Below the pieces are notes generated by a model, which was given only the letters and a program-made list of their open reading frames with translations, had not been told where the DNA came from and ran no database searches. The position numbers were made by a program, and so were the translations under genes. A stretch of DNA of 64,000 bases, from contig CAWIKL010000001.1 of the NCBI GenBank assembly GCA_963836665.1, positions 496,001 through 560,000 of the forward strand, in the 5' to 3' direction. Source of the stretch: JAICSD01 sp963836665 (lineage in GTDB: Bacteria; Acidobacteriota; Vicinamibacteria; Vicinamibacterales; 2-12-FULL-66-21). How positions within the stretch are numbered: the stretch's first letter is position 1; each line of letters opens with the position of its first letter. Of this stretch, positions 17,801 through 28,096 are shown one piece after another.

Positions 17801-19080
17801 CTACGGCGCGCGGTTCAACAGCGTCGGGTTCCATTTCACCATCACGGGCCTGTCGCCGAGCGTCGGCGACACGCTGTGGGTCATCGGACACGACACCGTC
17901 ACCAACGCCGACACCATCAGCATGTCGGTCCCCTTCAACGTCGACGCGAAAGCCCTCATGTCGGTCGACGTCCCGTCGGCGGAATCCGTGATCGCGTCCA
18001 ACACGTTCTTCGTGTCAGGCTGGGCGATCGACCGCGCCATCGAAGCTGGATCGGCGCCCGGCACCGGCGTCGACACCATCGTGCTCTACGCGTTCCACAA
18101 TCCTGGCAGCGGCGAGCCGGCGATTTTTCTCGGCTACGCCGACTACGGGCATATCCGGCGTGATGATGTGGGAAACTTCTATGCCACCCGCTATTCGATG
18201 AGTGGCTACGGCTTCATCGTCAACCGCGCCGCGATGGGGCTGGGGACCGGCGAGTACCAATATCGTCCCGATCGCGCACGGTCCTGTCACCGGGACCTAT
18301 AACAACCTGGCGATCGTGCGCGTGATCCTGCAGTCCACTCCTCCAATCCCGCCGATGGCCCAGGTCAGCGTGCAGGTCACGCCCAACCCACTCCAGGCGG
18401 TCGTCAAGAGTGTGGGTAGCTCCTCGACCGTCTTTCAAATTGCCGCGACGGTCACCTATCGAGAGACCGCGGGCACCTCCGCGCAGATTACGCAAGTCAC
18501 GGGCACAATCGTGCGACAGCCCTCTGGCGCGACGACGCCGCAATCGACGACCGTCGCCGTCAACGTGCCCGCATCAGGAACAGCGAGCGGCTCGTATACG
18601 CAAGAGTTTGAAGTCACTGCTGACGTCGACAGCGTTCTCTTACGATTAACAGTGACCGGCACCGACGCACAGGGACGAGCATTTTCGGTGACAGCGCCTG
18701 ACGTCACCGTGAGCCCACCTGTCACGCCACCCCCGCCGCCGCCGCCAAACGGTCGACTTGAGTTATGGGGCGGCGCGAACTATACCGTGTTTCTCGGATG
18801 CTTTAGCTGCGATCAGTTCGCGAGCGATTCGGTATTCAATCAGTTTGGGAAGTACGGAAGCCGGTTTTCGTCGACAAGTGTGTCGAACCATTTCTCGGCG
18901 TTCGGCAGCCAGTTCGACACGAACTCGGCATGTAATCCTTTTGCAACAAATCCGCCGATCATCTTGAACACATCGACGCAGCGCTATACAGAACTCACAC
19001 TGAATCAACTCCGTCCGTTTGCTGAGCGAGATGCCACCGTCGTCACCCTGCTGAAGTCGGTCATCTGCGAGGTTCCGTGA
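14886..19080 (+). CDS. Large exported beta-helix protein with BACON and three Ig-like modules (one frameshift)
   Basis: About 1,397 residues if a +1 frameshift near 18258 (an extra C in TACCAATATC) is repaired; as written it stops at 18302. A signal peptide (MRSVRCGVILCLALLGSVSV) leads into a right-handed parallel beta-helix (residues 30-600, e.g. NLTIDFQGADLYF, NLIVENFTIDRL). A BACON-like domain follows (CAYEVSPSSLTVPG), then three modules of about 115 residues sharing GTGVD, FLG.A.YG and ALYG...F..SGF. The restored C-terminus ends in repeats such as FNQFGKYGSRFSS and NHFSAFGSQFDT. Probably a surface glycan-binding or glycan-cleaving protein; the substrate is unknown. Confidence 0.72.
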
Positions 19081-19104
19081 TCCGGCGGCGAGGTGTTGCG
19101 GCAC

Positions 19105-19262
19105 GGTGGCCGACGGACAGCTCGTTCACCATCAAGGGCCTCCCGCCGGGCGAGTATTTCTCGCGGCGCCCACACCTGAGAGCGCCGCAGGGAATGATAC
19201 GGTGCTGCTCGACCAGCTGGCGCCGTTGTCCTTGACAGTCATCCTGCGAGACGGCGAGACGT
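19105..19262 (+). pseudogene. Remnant of an acidobacterial carboxypeptidase-regulatory-like gene 3' end
   Basis: Two short in-frame pieces survive. DSSFTIKGLPPGEYF lies near 19115-19160, and DTVLLDQLAPLSLTVILRDG lies near 19198-19258 and ends in a stop. They look like the C-terminal beta-sandwich and tail of carboxypeptidase-regulatory-like proteins common in Acidobacteriota. The middle is lost and the frame is broken. It fills most of the 318-bp gap before the next gene. Confidence 0.5.
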
Positions 19263-19398
19263 GATCTGCGGGGTTGGCGGCATCGTGAAAGCGAGCGTTG
19301 CTATTAATGTCGACCGGCGAGGTCAACGCCGTGTCGAGTCGGTCGCGGAGCGCGCTAGGAAAGATCGCAAAGGACATCTCGTTTTCGGAGGACACTGA

Positions 19399-20184
19399 GT
19401 GTCGGCAAGCACGATTCACGAGTATGCGTTCAACCAGCAAACCGCCGAGTCAGCCGGAGATCTATTCCCGCCGCAGATTGCGGAAGACTCGTGGATCGCC
19501 TATCACGGCACTTCGGCGATCTACGAGCACAGTATCGATTCTGAGGGCATTCAGCCGCGATCTAGCGGTGCCTCAAGTGAACTCGTCGAGTCGGTCAAAG
19601 AGCTATATCGAACGATGTGCTGGTGGGGTGAAGATACTGGAGGCTATGGCGTCCTCTATGCCTTCGTCCCCCATTCCCAGTGGCACGATCGACCGGTGTT
19701 CCTTGCGGAATCTTCATATCGGGCTCTACTCTACGCAACGTCTGATTTTGCTGGGGGAGAGATCGCGAGGGGCGTCCGCCGAGCGATTGCAGACCTTCAA
19801 CGGTACGTCGGAGATAGCGAGGTTCGCCAGCGTCACGCGGAATGGCTCGCGAATTACTCAGAGCCGAAGTCCTCATTTTTGTTGCCTTGGCTACAGAACG
19901 AAGTGGAGGGACTCAAAGAACGAGCGTCGCACTGCATTGTTCCGAATGCGGAAGGCGTGGTCTACGCCGTGAGGTTCAGCGCCGGTGACCTTCCACATCT
20001 CCGTCTGCACAAGAGCGCAGGCCTGATGGCACTGCGTGCAATTCCCCCTTCTCAACTCGTGGCGAAAGTCCGTATTCCGGCCTCGATGTACGGCGTGACA
20101 TGGTGGAGGACAACCGTCGAACTGCGCAGGCGATGGCACGACGGGGACTCTGGTTCATGGCGGAGGTTGTCACGTCTGTCTTAG
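19399..20184 (+). CDS. Possible ADP-ribosyltransferase-fold protein
   Basis: 261 residues from a GTG with GGAGGA 5-10 bases upstream. Near residue 34, WIAYHGTSAIYEHSIDSEGI matches the HGTS and Ser/Gly-Ile pattern at the NAD site of several ADP-ribosyltransferase-fold families (PARP-, KptA- and toxin-like). FLAESSYRALLYAT near residue 102 may be the second motif. There is no signal peptide, and the protein is acidic to neutral. It is a stand-alone gene in island cargo, so it could be a toxin or phage-defence effector; no antitoxin is obvious. The assignment rests on short motifs and needs a profile or structure comparison. Confidence 0.4.
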   Translation: MSASTIHEYAFNQQTAESAGDLFPPQIAEDSWIAYHGTSAIYEHSIDSEGIQPRSSGASSELVESVKELYRTMCWWGEDTGGYGVLYAFVPHSQWHDRPVFLAESSYRALLYATSDFAGGEIARGVRRAIADLQRYVGDSEVRQRHAEWLANYSEPKSSFLLPWLQNEVEGLKERASHCIVPNAEGVVYAVRFSAGDLPHLRLHKSAGLMALRAIPPSQLVAKVRIPASMYGVTWWRTTVELRRRWHDGDSGSWRRLSRLS

Positions 20185-20532
20185 CAGAGGTCGGCAAGAA
20201 CGCGCCGACTGAGGGCCATGAAAATGAGTGACGTGATCCCTCGGGAGGCAGCAATTTCGATTCGCGGGTCCTGGCGGCGGAGAGCCAAGCGCTCCTCGGA
20301 CAAGGGGATGTGATGGCGAACGCCGTGACGCCCGCCCCCGCGACAGCGCGGTGCGCGCCGGTTGAGCCCAGCGCGAGCAGTGACAGCCACCCCGGCCCAC
20401 CGCCGGCGCGGTCGACGGTGAAATGTACGCGTGACGCTGCGGTAAACAACAGCCCTCTTGGTCTATCTCCCCCCGGACTTCTGCTGGTCCGGAGGCCGCT
20501 CCCGGCCCGTGCCACTGATTCCCGGAGATTCG
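20185..20532. other. Gap with gene remnant only
   Basis: 348 bp between the possible ADP-ribosyltransferase gene and the Kelch gene. Apart from the terminase-like fragment at 20262-20330, no coding or structural signal was recognised. Confidence 0.45.
20262..20330 (+). pseudogene. Fragment of a second terminase-small-like gene
   Basis: The frame reads VLAAESQALLGQGDVMA, close to VLAAESQALIDKAMAMV near the 3' third of the gene at 13637, and the DNA is also alike (GCGGAGAGCCA, ACAAGG.GATG). It is only about 70 bp long. With the related exported-protein gene that follows, it suggests an ancestral duplication of the whole unit. Confidence 0.5.
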
Positions 20533-23348
20533 ATGTCGCGTGTCGTTCGCCTGGCGCTGGCCTGCCTTGTTCTCGCGCTCGTGTCCGCTACCGCGGCAAG
20601 CGGTCAAACCTTCAAGCTGAGTGTCGTCATCGAGGGCAACACGCCGGGAGTCGTGCGCGCGGTCACGGGGGCGGCCGGCGCTGCGCGCAGGCCGAGTGCG
20701 TCTTCTACGTCGATGCCGGCGCGACGGTCCGGCTCGCCGCGGTCGGCAGCCAGCCAGGGCGGTTCTCCCAGGGCACGGGACCGGCCAAGGGCTGCGGCGC
20801 GAGCATCTGCAGCTTCGTCATGACCGCCGCCGCCGACGTGATCGCGACGTTCACGTCGGGCGACGGTCCGATCGCGACGCTGACAATCGATTCGGCGGGC
20901 GACGGCCAGGGGCTCGTCGTCGTCGACGGCGTCACGTGCGCGGGCGCGCCCTGCGCCGTCGGCTACCTGCAGGGCTCGGCGGCGGCCCACATCGACACGG
21001 GCGCGGGAGCCGGTTCGTTGTTCACCGGGTTTTCGGGTTCGAACGCGATCACCTCGGCCTGCGGTGTCGCCTCCCCGGTGTGCAACGTCACGGTGACCGG
21101 CAACATGTCGGCGACGGCGTCGTTCATGGCAATCACGTCGTTCACCAGCGCGCCGACGAGCGCGACCACCCTGGTCGCGGGGCCGTCGCAGCCGTTCACC
21201 GTCGTCGGGACCTTCAATGGCGGCAGCCTCCCGGTCACAGGCAAAGGCACGTGGAGGCGGCGCCGTCCATGCCGTTTGCGCGCCAGGCGTTCGGCGCGGC
21301 CGCGCTCGGCACACGCATCTATGTCGTCGGCGGCAGTTCGAGCAACGGGCTGATTCCCTATCACAGTGTCGCGGTCTTCGACACGGTGGCGCAGACGTGG
21401 AGCAGCGTCGCCGACTACCCCGAGTCGGTCGACGTGCCGTCCGTGGCCGCCAGCGGCGGGTTCCTCTACGGCTTCGGCGGACGGTTCGCCGGCGCCGTCG
21501 CCAGCGTCTATCGATACGACCCGGTCTCAAACGCGTGGACGCCGCGAACGCCGATGAAGGCACCGCGCTACGGCGCGGCGGTCGGCGTCGTCAACGGCAT
21601 CGTCTACGTGGCGGGCGGCCTCGACAGACACGACGCGCCGGTGGCAACCGTCGAGGCCTACAATCCCGCCACTGACACGTGGACGACGAAGGCATCGCTG
21701 TCCGCGCCGCGCGGCGTCGCCGGCGGCGCCGTCGTCGACGGCATCTTCTACCTGGTCGGCGGAGCCGAACCGACGACGTTCGTGTCGACGGTCGACTCGG
21801 TCCAAATCCGCGAGCAACACGTGGACGGCGAAGGCGCCGCTGCCGGCGCCGATGGACGGACCGGCCGTGGCCGTGGCAGACGGCGTGATCTACGTGATGC
21901 GTGGCCAGGCCTCGCGGTCAATCGTCTGCGCCTACAATCCGGTCGCCAACGCGTGGAGCGACAAGGCGCCGATGAAGACCGGGCGCAGCTACGTCGCCGC
22001 CGTGTCGGTTGACGGCGTCGTCTACGCGCTCGGCGGTGCGACCGGCGACGATCTGGCCACCGCCGGCAGCGTCGTCGAACGTTACATCGATTCGCTGCGC
22101 TGGAAGAGCGACGCGTCTTCCGTTGCGCGGGTCGCGCAGACCGGGCTGGCATCGCCGGTGAGCGTCGGGACGGCCACGCTCACGATGACGGTCGGCACGC
22201 AGGCCTGCGCGGGAAACTGCCCGCTGCTCAACGTCATCGTCCCGCCGCCAACGAGCCTGTCGCTCGACGAGCCGACGGCCAACAGCGTCGTCGCGTCAGG
22301 CGGCCTGAGAATCTCGGGGTGGGCGATCAACCGCGGCGCGCAGACGACCACCGGCGTCGACGCGGTACATGTCTACGCCGCGCCGGCGAGCGGTGCCGGG
22401 GCCCTCTTTCTGGGTGTCGCCAGCTACGGCACCGCACGCTCCGACATCGGCGCGCTCTACGGCCCGCAGTTCACCAACAGCGGGTTCGTGCTGCAGAACG
22501 TGTCGCTGGCGCCGGGCAGCTACGTGATCGTCGTCTTCGCACACGACACGCTGACCGGCACGTTCGACGCGACTGCCCGCGCCAACATCACGGTGAGCGG
22601 TCCGGTGTCGAACCCGGCGATCGCGGTGGACACGCCGACGGCAGGCCAGACGGTGACCTCGGCCTTCGAGGTCGGCGGCTGGGCCCTCGACGCGGGCGCG
22701 CCGAGCGGCACCGGCGTCGACGCGATCACGTTCTACGTGCAGCCGGCCGGCGCACCGGCGCCCGGCATCTTCATCGGCACCGGCAGCTACGGCGCCGCCC
22801 GCGGCGACGTCGCCGCACTCTTCGGCGCGCGCTTCACCGCCGTCGGCTTCCATTTCACCATCACCGGCATGTCGCCCGGCACGTTCACCCTCAACGTCGT
22901 CGCCCACGACACGCTCGCCGAAGGCGGCTCAATCGTCAAGTCGGTGCCGTTCACCGTCAGCGCCACCGCGCTGATGTCGATGGATGAGCCGAGCGCCGAA
23001 GCGACGATTGCGGCCGCGACCTTCACCATCGGGGGCTGGTCGATCAATCGCACGGTCGAGGGTACGACGATGGCCGGGAGCGGCGTCGACGCGGTCCACA
23101 TCTACGCCTTCCCGAACCCGGGCAGCAGCGAAGCCCCAATCTTCCTCGGTGTGGCGACGCTCGGCGCGTCGCGGCCCGACGTCGGCGGGTTCTACGGTTC
23201 GCGCTACGACCTGTCCGGCTACAATCTGACCGTGAACCGCGGCGCGCTCGGGCTGGGGCCCGGCGTCTACAGCATCGGGGTCGTGTCGCACAGCGCGGTC
23301 AGCGGCGCGTTCAACAACACCGCCGTCGTGCGCGTCACGCTGCAGTAG
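20533..23348 (+). pseudogene. Exported Kelch-repeat protein with three Ig-like modules (three frameshifts)
   Basis: A signal peptide (MSRVVRLALACLVLALVSAT) opens the gene. Frame changes are needed near 20680, 21250 and 21805 to continue through a domain reading AECVFYVDAGATVRLAAVG, four or five Kelch blades (IYVVGGSSSNG, GIVYVAGGLDRHDAPVATVE, GVVYALGGATGDD), and then three modules homologous to those of the 14886 gene (GTGVDAITFYVQPAG, IFLGVATLGASRPDVGGFYG). The last 498 codons (21852-23348) are intact. Sequence between the shifts is well conserved with no stops, so this is either a recent pseudogene or sequencing error. Confidence 0.7.
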
Positions 23349-23563
23349 TCGTCAGACGAGGAGCCGTTCACGGGACCGACACGTGTCACATCGCGCTTTT
23401 ACCGCGTGGCTGAAGCGTCGCTGGACTCCGGGGATGTCGCTGGAGAGGCGCCGGTCGACGCCGCCGACTGCCGCTCCCCGTGCGATGACAAGAAGACAAA
23501 AGTCCTGCGGCGGGCTGACTTCTCGATCTGGCTGAAGCGCGTTCTGCCTCGATAGGCGCGTCC

Positions 23564-24592
23564 CTACTCTCGTCGCACGTCCCGCGATGGCCGATCGTCG
23601 CGCAACGCGATGAACCGAGTGTGGCGCAGGTGGTTCTCGCCGGTCCACTCCAGGAACTCGATCTGCGCCACGAGCGTTGGCGTCAACCAGCGGCAGTCCT
23701 TGATTTTCGCCGCCGTCAGGCCGGCGCCCCACCGCCCGCTCCTCGCCTCCGGCAGGTTCACGAACGGGCAGGTATTGATCTTCCAGTCCCTTGAACTTCT
23801 TCATCAGCTGCGCGCGCGTCGCCGGCGTGAACCCGTTTCTCGTCCGCGCCGCATACACCAGCCGACCGCCGTCATCGTCGTACCCGAGAATCAGCGCGTC
23901 GACGCCCTTACTGCCGACCGTGTAGCCACCAACGACGAACTCCTGGCCGCGGTTCACCCGCATCTTCTGCCAGGCGCCCAATCGCAGCCCCGGCTCGTAC
24001 AGGCTGTCGCGCCGCTTCGCGACGAGCCCCTCCAGTCCCTGGGCCTTCACTGAGGCGATCAGGTCCTGAAGGCTTCGCGTCGAGCGGACCCGCATAGCGC
24101 ACCGGTTCGCCCAGCTTCGGCAGGACGCGCCGCTGAAGGAGGTCGCGACGCGTCTCCAGCGTCTCACCGCGAAGATCCTTCCCCAGGCCAAGAGCATAGA
24201 GGTCGAACACAAAGTACAGGGGGGACGCCCCGACGCCTGGTTCTGCAGCACGTTGAACGACGGCTTCCCGTCCGCGTCTACCGCGATGATCTCGCCGTCG
24301 ATGACCGTCTCGTTGGGCAGCGTCGCGAGCCCCTTTATCACGCCTGGGTACGCAGGCTGAAGTCGTTGTCATTTCTGGAGCGCAGATGCACCGCACCGTT
24401 GGCCTTGAACGCCACCGCACGATAGCCGTCGAACTTGAGCTGGTATTCCCAGCGGGAGGCATCGGCGGGCAGCGCGTCGGTCCGCTGCAGCAGCATCGGC
24501 TCGATAAATCGCGCCTTGAGAGCATCCGGGCATCGAGGGATCTTATGGAGGGTCGCCGCTTGTAGGCCGGGAGAACCAACGGCGCTGAGCAA
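23564..24592 (-). pseudogene. ATP-dependent DNA ligase (LigD-type), frameshifted
   Basis: The adenylation motif KFDGYRAVAFKANGAVHLRS, with the catalytic Lys, lies near 24430-24370. It is followed in other frames by VIDGEIIAVDADGKPSFNVLQ, LYFVFDLYALGLGKDL, GLEGLVAKRRDSLYEPG and FVVGGYTVGSKGVDALILGYDD, ending in LTPTLVAQIEFLEWTG. These are motifs I to V and the OB-fold of the ligase used in non-homologous end joining. At least four frame changes are needed (near 24340, 24230, 24090 and 23770). No Ku or polymerase domain is adjacent, so the gene resembles a stand-alone ligase. It is probably non-functional as written. Confidence 0.8.
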
Positions 24593-24919
24593 TTGGGTGC
24601 CGCCAGGCGCCGTTGAACACGAACTCGATCAGCGCCGCTCCGGGCGGCGACGCCGCACAGCCCAGCAACTGAGACACGAGTTGTCGCTCTGCGACGGTGA
24701 GCGCGAAGTCGGTCGGTTCATCGCTGGCAGCTGCTTTCGGCGGTCCCACCGTGACCGGCAGTCGGCGTCAAGGTTCCACTTGAGACGGCCGAGAACGCCA
24801 CCACAGGAAAGCGTCCGAACGTCTCCCTACGTTCCGTGACCGTCGAGCCGATCCTCGAATAACACGCAGCGCGCGACACGTGGCATCAGCCCGCAGCCGT
24901 CGCGCCGGAACGACATTCG
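24593..24919. other. Gap, nothing recognised
   Basis: 327 bp between the ligase start and the DUF4062 gene end. Short open frames exist on the minus strand, but no family motif, repeat or strong hairpin was seen. It may hold the ligase promoter. Confidence 0.4.
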
Positions 24920-26186
24920 CTAGTGGCCGGCGTCGTCTTGATTTAGGCGTTCATCATCGCTGGGGCGACTCGCCGACGGTTCAGCATCATCAAGCTGCCC
25001 TTGTTCCGGAGAAAGGCCGCGCAAGACGAGGGTGACACCCGCGAGTGACGACTCGGCGTGTGAGTCAAGCACCGTTGTGAACTGGCCGGGGAAACTGATG
25101 TCAATGAAGCGCCGAGTTGTGGGGGCATTCAAGGAGTGAGCCGAGACATCAAAGACATACCGGCCCGCATTCAGCGCGTTAGGCTGCGCCATCTGACCCG
25201 CCGGCGACGTGTCGAGAATAAAAGCGCGTTCCCGCTCGTCGCGGCCCGTCCTTCGGCAATGTGCGGATCGACATGGGCGAGATCGCGTTCGATTGAATAT
25301 AGTTCGTGAATACGTGACCGACATCGCAATACGCCTGCTCACCAGGGCTGAGATCGCGGTAAATAGTTCCAGGGAGATTGGACCATGTCAGCGGCATCGG
25401 CTCCCAGCTGTTGAGCCCTCTCCATACGCCCTGCACCAGATACCACAAGCCGGTGAGAACGACCCGGCAGGCCGCGACCGTCGATTCGCCTCGATTCTGC
25501 ACGCCAACACGGTAGTAGTTCGCCCGTGCTTTACTAACAGCATCGATAGGGTTTAAGGTCTTGCCCGTCACCGTCACGGGCGTGTTTATCGCGTGCGGTG
25601 GGCCGGCGCTAATGGTCACTTCTAACCGTGGGTGCTCGTCGCTCGCGGCGGACTCCGCACGACCAACCGCGGAGTCCGCCGCGACGTGCGCGAGCGCTGT
25701 CGCGATCCTGCGGCCGAGGTCGTCGGCGGTCGTGAAGCTATCGGTAACGAAATTTTCACGCAGCCAGGCTTTGAAGTCGTGGAGCCCCTTGACCGCCGCG
25801 ACTACATCCAGCACCTTCGTCGGATCAGCGAACACGTCGGGCTGCGTCAGACGGTCCTGCTCTTCTATGTCCCAGGTATACTCGTCATCGATGATCCACG
25901 CAAACACCCGCTTGCCTGCGCGGTGTGCCGCCTGGACTTCACGACGCGTGATGCTCCCGTGGCCTTTCTCGGGTTCTGACCCATAGCGATGGGCTACGAT
26001 GCACACGACCAAATCGGACGACGCGGCGCGCTGTTCGCACTCGGCCACCGGCGCGCCGGGTAACGGACCGAAGCGCTCCATTACGACAGACTCATTCTGC
26101 AGCCGTAAGAGGGTGTCGTCGGCGATCCGGCGGTAATCGACCAAGTCGGTCGCCGTGGACGACAGGAAGACACGCAGGCCGGGCAC
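24920..26186 (-). pseudogene. DUF4062 protein, possible TIR-like defence sensor (one frameshift)
   Basis: Residues 1-130 match DUF4062: LRVFLSSTATDLVDYRRIAD at the start, SSDLVVCIVAHRYGSEP, then SITRREVQAAHRAGKRVFAWI. The fold is generally considered TIR-related and occurs at the N-terminus of NTPase and defence-type proteins. The rest (residues 190-330, with VTISAGPPHAINTPVTVTG and YYRVGVQNRGESTVAACRVV) looks like a beta-sandwich sensor. The first frame runs on to 25179, but conserved-looking sequence continues in another frame to 24920 (AGRYVFDVSAHS), so one shift near 25235 is likely. It is divergent from the DUF4393 gene. Confidence 0.65.
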
Positions 26187-26347
26187 GCCGGCATCTTATG
26201 CGACCTCGCCGGACTAGGGATCGATCCACCTCGGCAACGGGATGCAGGGCAGGCGCCGGTTCAGCCCGCTGACCCTGGCTTTCGCTCCGCCGTTTCACCC
26301 CCGCGCTCGAATCCCAGCAAACGTGATATCCCTTAGAATGTCCCGTC

Positions 26348-27418
26348 ATGCCTGACGAACCTCGACCTGTCAGAGTAGGTGATTTGTTCGGCCTCGGCGG
26401 GCCGGTCGAAAAGGTGATGGACGCCTCAGAGGCGTTCCTGAAGACGCTTCTTGGCCCTTTGGTAACCGAAATCGGTCAAGGGCTGGCGGAGGGGTACCGC
26501 GCGAAACGCGCGAAGCGCGTTCTCGCTCGCGCCGAGGAGAAGCTAAAGACGGCGGGTATTCAGCCGCAGTTCGTGCCGCTGAAGTATGTAGTGGCAATCG
26601 CCCAGCCTTCCTCGTTCGAGGACGACGCAGATTTTCAGGATAAGTGGGCGTCATTGCTCGCACGAGCCGCGGCCGGAGAGGCCGCCGGATCCATGACGCT
26701 CACATTCGCAGGGATTCTGCAGCAGCTCGATCCGCGTCAAGCCAAGATGCTCGATTGGATGTACAAGTCCTTTCTATCGCTCCGCGACCCTCTTGAATCG
26801 GCGAGCATGATCGATCCGAGGCGGGAGTACGAGAGCAATTGCTTCAAGGTTTCAGAGTTTGTCGGCGACTTTTTCGAGTCGCACGATGCTTGCACTCTTG
26901 CGGTCGCTGATCTAGTTCGGCTCGGAGTCTGTCGAAGTCAACTCGACGAAGACGAGTTCTTAGCGGCGCTTGCCGGAAAAGTCGTGATCCCTGCTCGAAA
27001 ACCGGATGGCATCAATTGCATCGCTCTCACTCAACTTGGAATTGCTTTCATGGCCGCTTGCCATTTCCCTGGTCCTCAAGAAGAACCGGAGCCCATAGAG
27101 ATCGACATGGAGGAAGATGACGACCAAAGCGCGACGGCAACCGACAATGCTGCCATCGCGCACTTGGTCCGGCAGGGGCGAAGTTCAGTTGAACGAGTCA
27201 CAGAGGCGCTCGTCAGCTCATCGACATTTCGGGAGTTCCTGAGGGCGATGGTTCATGCCTCTGACGGCGCCGGCTATGGGAAACAGGCCGTCCAGATCTT
27301 TTTTCACGACCAAAGGATGCTCGATCAGCTCAACGCCGCGCGCAAAGCTCTAGATGTTTCACCCTTTCCCGAGACTACGACAGAACTCCTCGACAGCTTT
27401 CCACACGAAGTCGTTTGA
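26348..27418 (+). CDS. DUF4393 (Abi-alpha) family protein
   Basis: 356 residues, intact. Residues 30-115 fit the DUF4393/Abi-alpha pattern: LLGPLVTEIGQGLAEGYRAK, VLARAEEKLKTAGIQPQFVP, then SSFEDDADFQDKWASLLARA. The middle is helical, and the C-terminus has an acidic linker (EPIEIDMEEDDDQS). Members are linked to abortive infection in the literature, but the mechanism is not settled. The ATG lies 8 bases after TAGAAT (26334-26339) with no Shine-Dalgarno, suggesting a leaderless mRNA. It faces away from the DUF4062 gene with 161 bp between, so the two may form one defence unit. Confidence 0.72.
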   Translation: MPDEPRPVRVGDLFGLGGPVEKVMDASEAFLKTLLGPLVTEIGQGLAEGYRAKRAKRVLARAEEKLKTAGIQPQFVPLKYVVAIAQPSSFEDDADFQDKWASLLARAAAGEAAGSMTLTFAGILQQLDPRQAKMLDWMYKSFLSLRDPLESASMIDPRREYESNCFKVSEFVGDFFESHDACTLAVADLVRLGVCRSQLDEDEFLAALAGKVVIPARKPDGINCIALTQLGIAFMAACHFPGPQEEPEPIEIDMEEDDDQSATATDNAAIAHLVRQGRSSVERVTEALVSSSTFREFLRAMVHASDGAGYGKQAVQIFFHDQRMLDQLNAARKALDVSPFPETTTELLDSFPHEVV

Positions 27419-27502
27419 GCAATCCGTAGCGGGGAGTCAGAACCGACTGAATGTGACCCGTGCGATTACTGGTCAGCGCCGGCCCGAAAACAGGGGCGAA
27501 AA

Positions 27503-28096
27503 CTAGGCGACCGCCGATGACGGTTCTGACCCTACCCTGGATGTCCGCCGCCAACGCTTGACGGTGGCGACCGACACGCCGAGCCGCACGGCGGCCTGCG
27601 CGTGCGACAGGCCTTCGCACTCATCGAGCCGGTGCACAGCACCGCCACGGCGACGCCCGAGCCGCTTGCCTTGTGCACGTGCCCGCGCGAGGCCCGCCAT
27701 GATGCGCTCCTGGATCCGCGCGCGCTCGAACTCCGCAATCGAGCCCAGGACGCCGGCCACGAGCCTGCCGGCGGCAGTGGACGTGTCGATGCCCTCGCCG
27801 AGCGTGACGAAGGCGATGCCGCGTGACTGCCAGTCGTCGAGCAACATCACCAGGTGGCGCAGATTCCGACCGAGGCGATCGAGACGCCAGCAGACGACGG
27901 CTTCTACCCGATGGCGCCGCACGTCGGCGACGAGCTGGTCCAGCGCGGGCCGCCGGTCCTTCGCTCCGCTGACCCCGTGGTCGACGTACTCGACGGCGCT
28001 CCAACCGCGCGCGTTGACGTATTGGCGTAATTCGATCAGCTGGTTCTCGGCAGTTTGATCGTTCGTGCTCACTCTCGCGTAGAGGCCGACCTTCAC
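27503..28096 (-). CDS. Serine recombinase (resolvase/invertase family)
   Basis: 197 residues from the GTG at 28096, chosen for the adjacent GGAGGAGA and because VKVGLYARVSTNDQT is the usual resolvase N-terminus (catalytic Ser in RVST). Further motifs are HGVSGAKDRRPALDQLV, VVCWRLDRLGRN, and GSIAEFERARIQERIMAGLARA leading to the E helix. The C-terminal HTH reads GLSHAQAAVRLGVSVATVKRW. It is too short to be a large integrase, so a resolvase or invertase role, or a partner of the upstream ribbon-helix-helix gene, is likely. Its start overlaps that gene by 4 bp. Confidence 0.88.
   Translation of the reverse strand: MKVGLYARVSTNDQTAENQLIELRQYVNARGWSAVEYVDHGVSGAKDRRPALDQLVADVRRHRVEAVVCWRLDRLGRNLRHLVMLLDDWQSRGIAFVTLGEGIDTSTAAGRLVAGVLGSIAEFERARIQERIMAGLARARAQGKRLGRRRGGAVHRLDECEGLSHAQAAVRLGVSVATVKRWRRTSRVGSEPSSAVA

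Noticed and set aside
18202..18300. Separate gene starting at 18202
   Set aside because: Its first codons are out-of-frame reading of the third Ig-like module; likeness to the paralogue resumes after one extra base near 18258, so it is the rest of the upstream gene.
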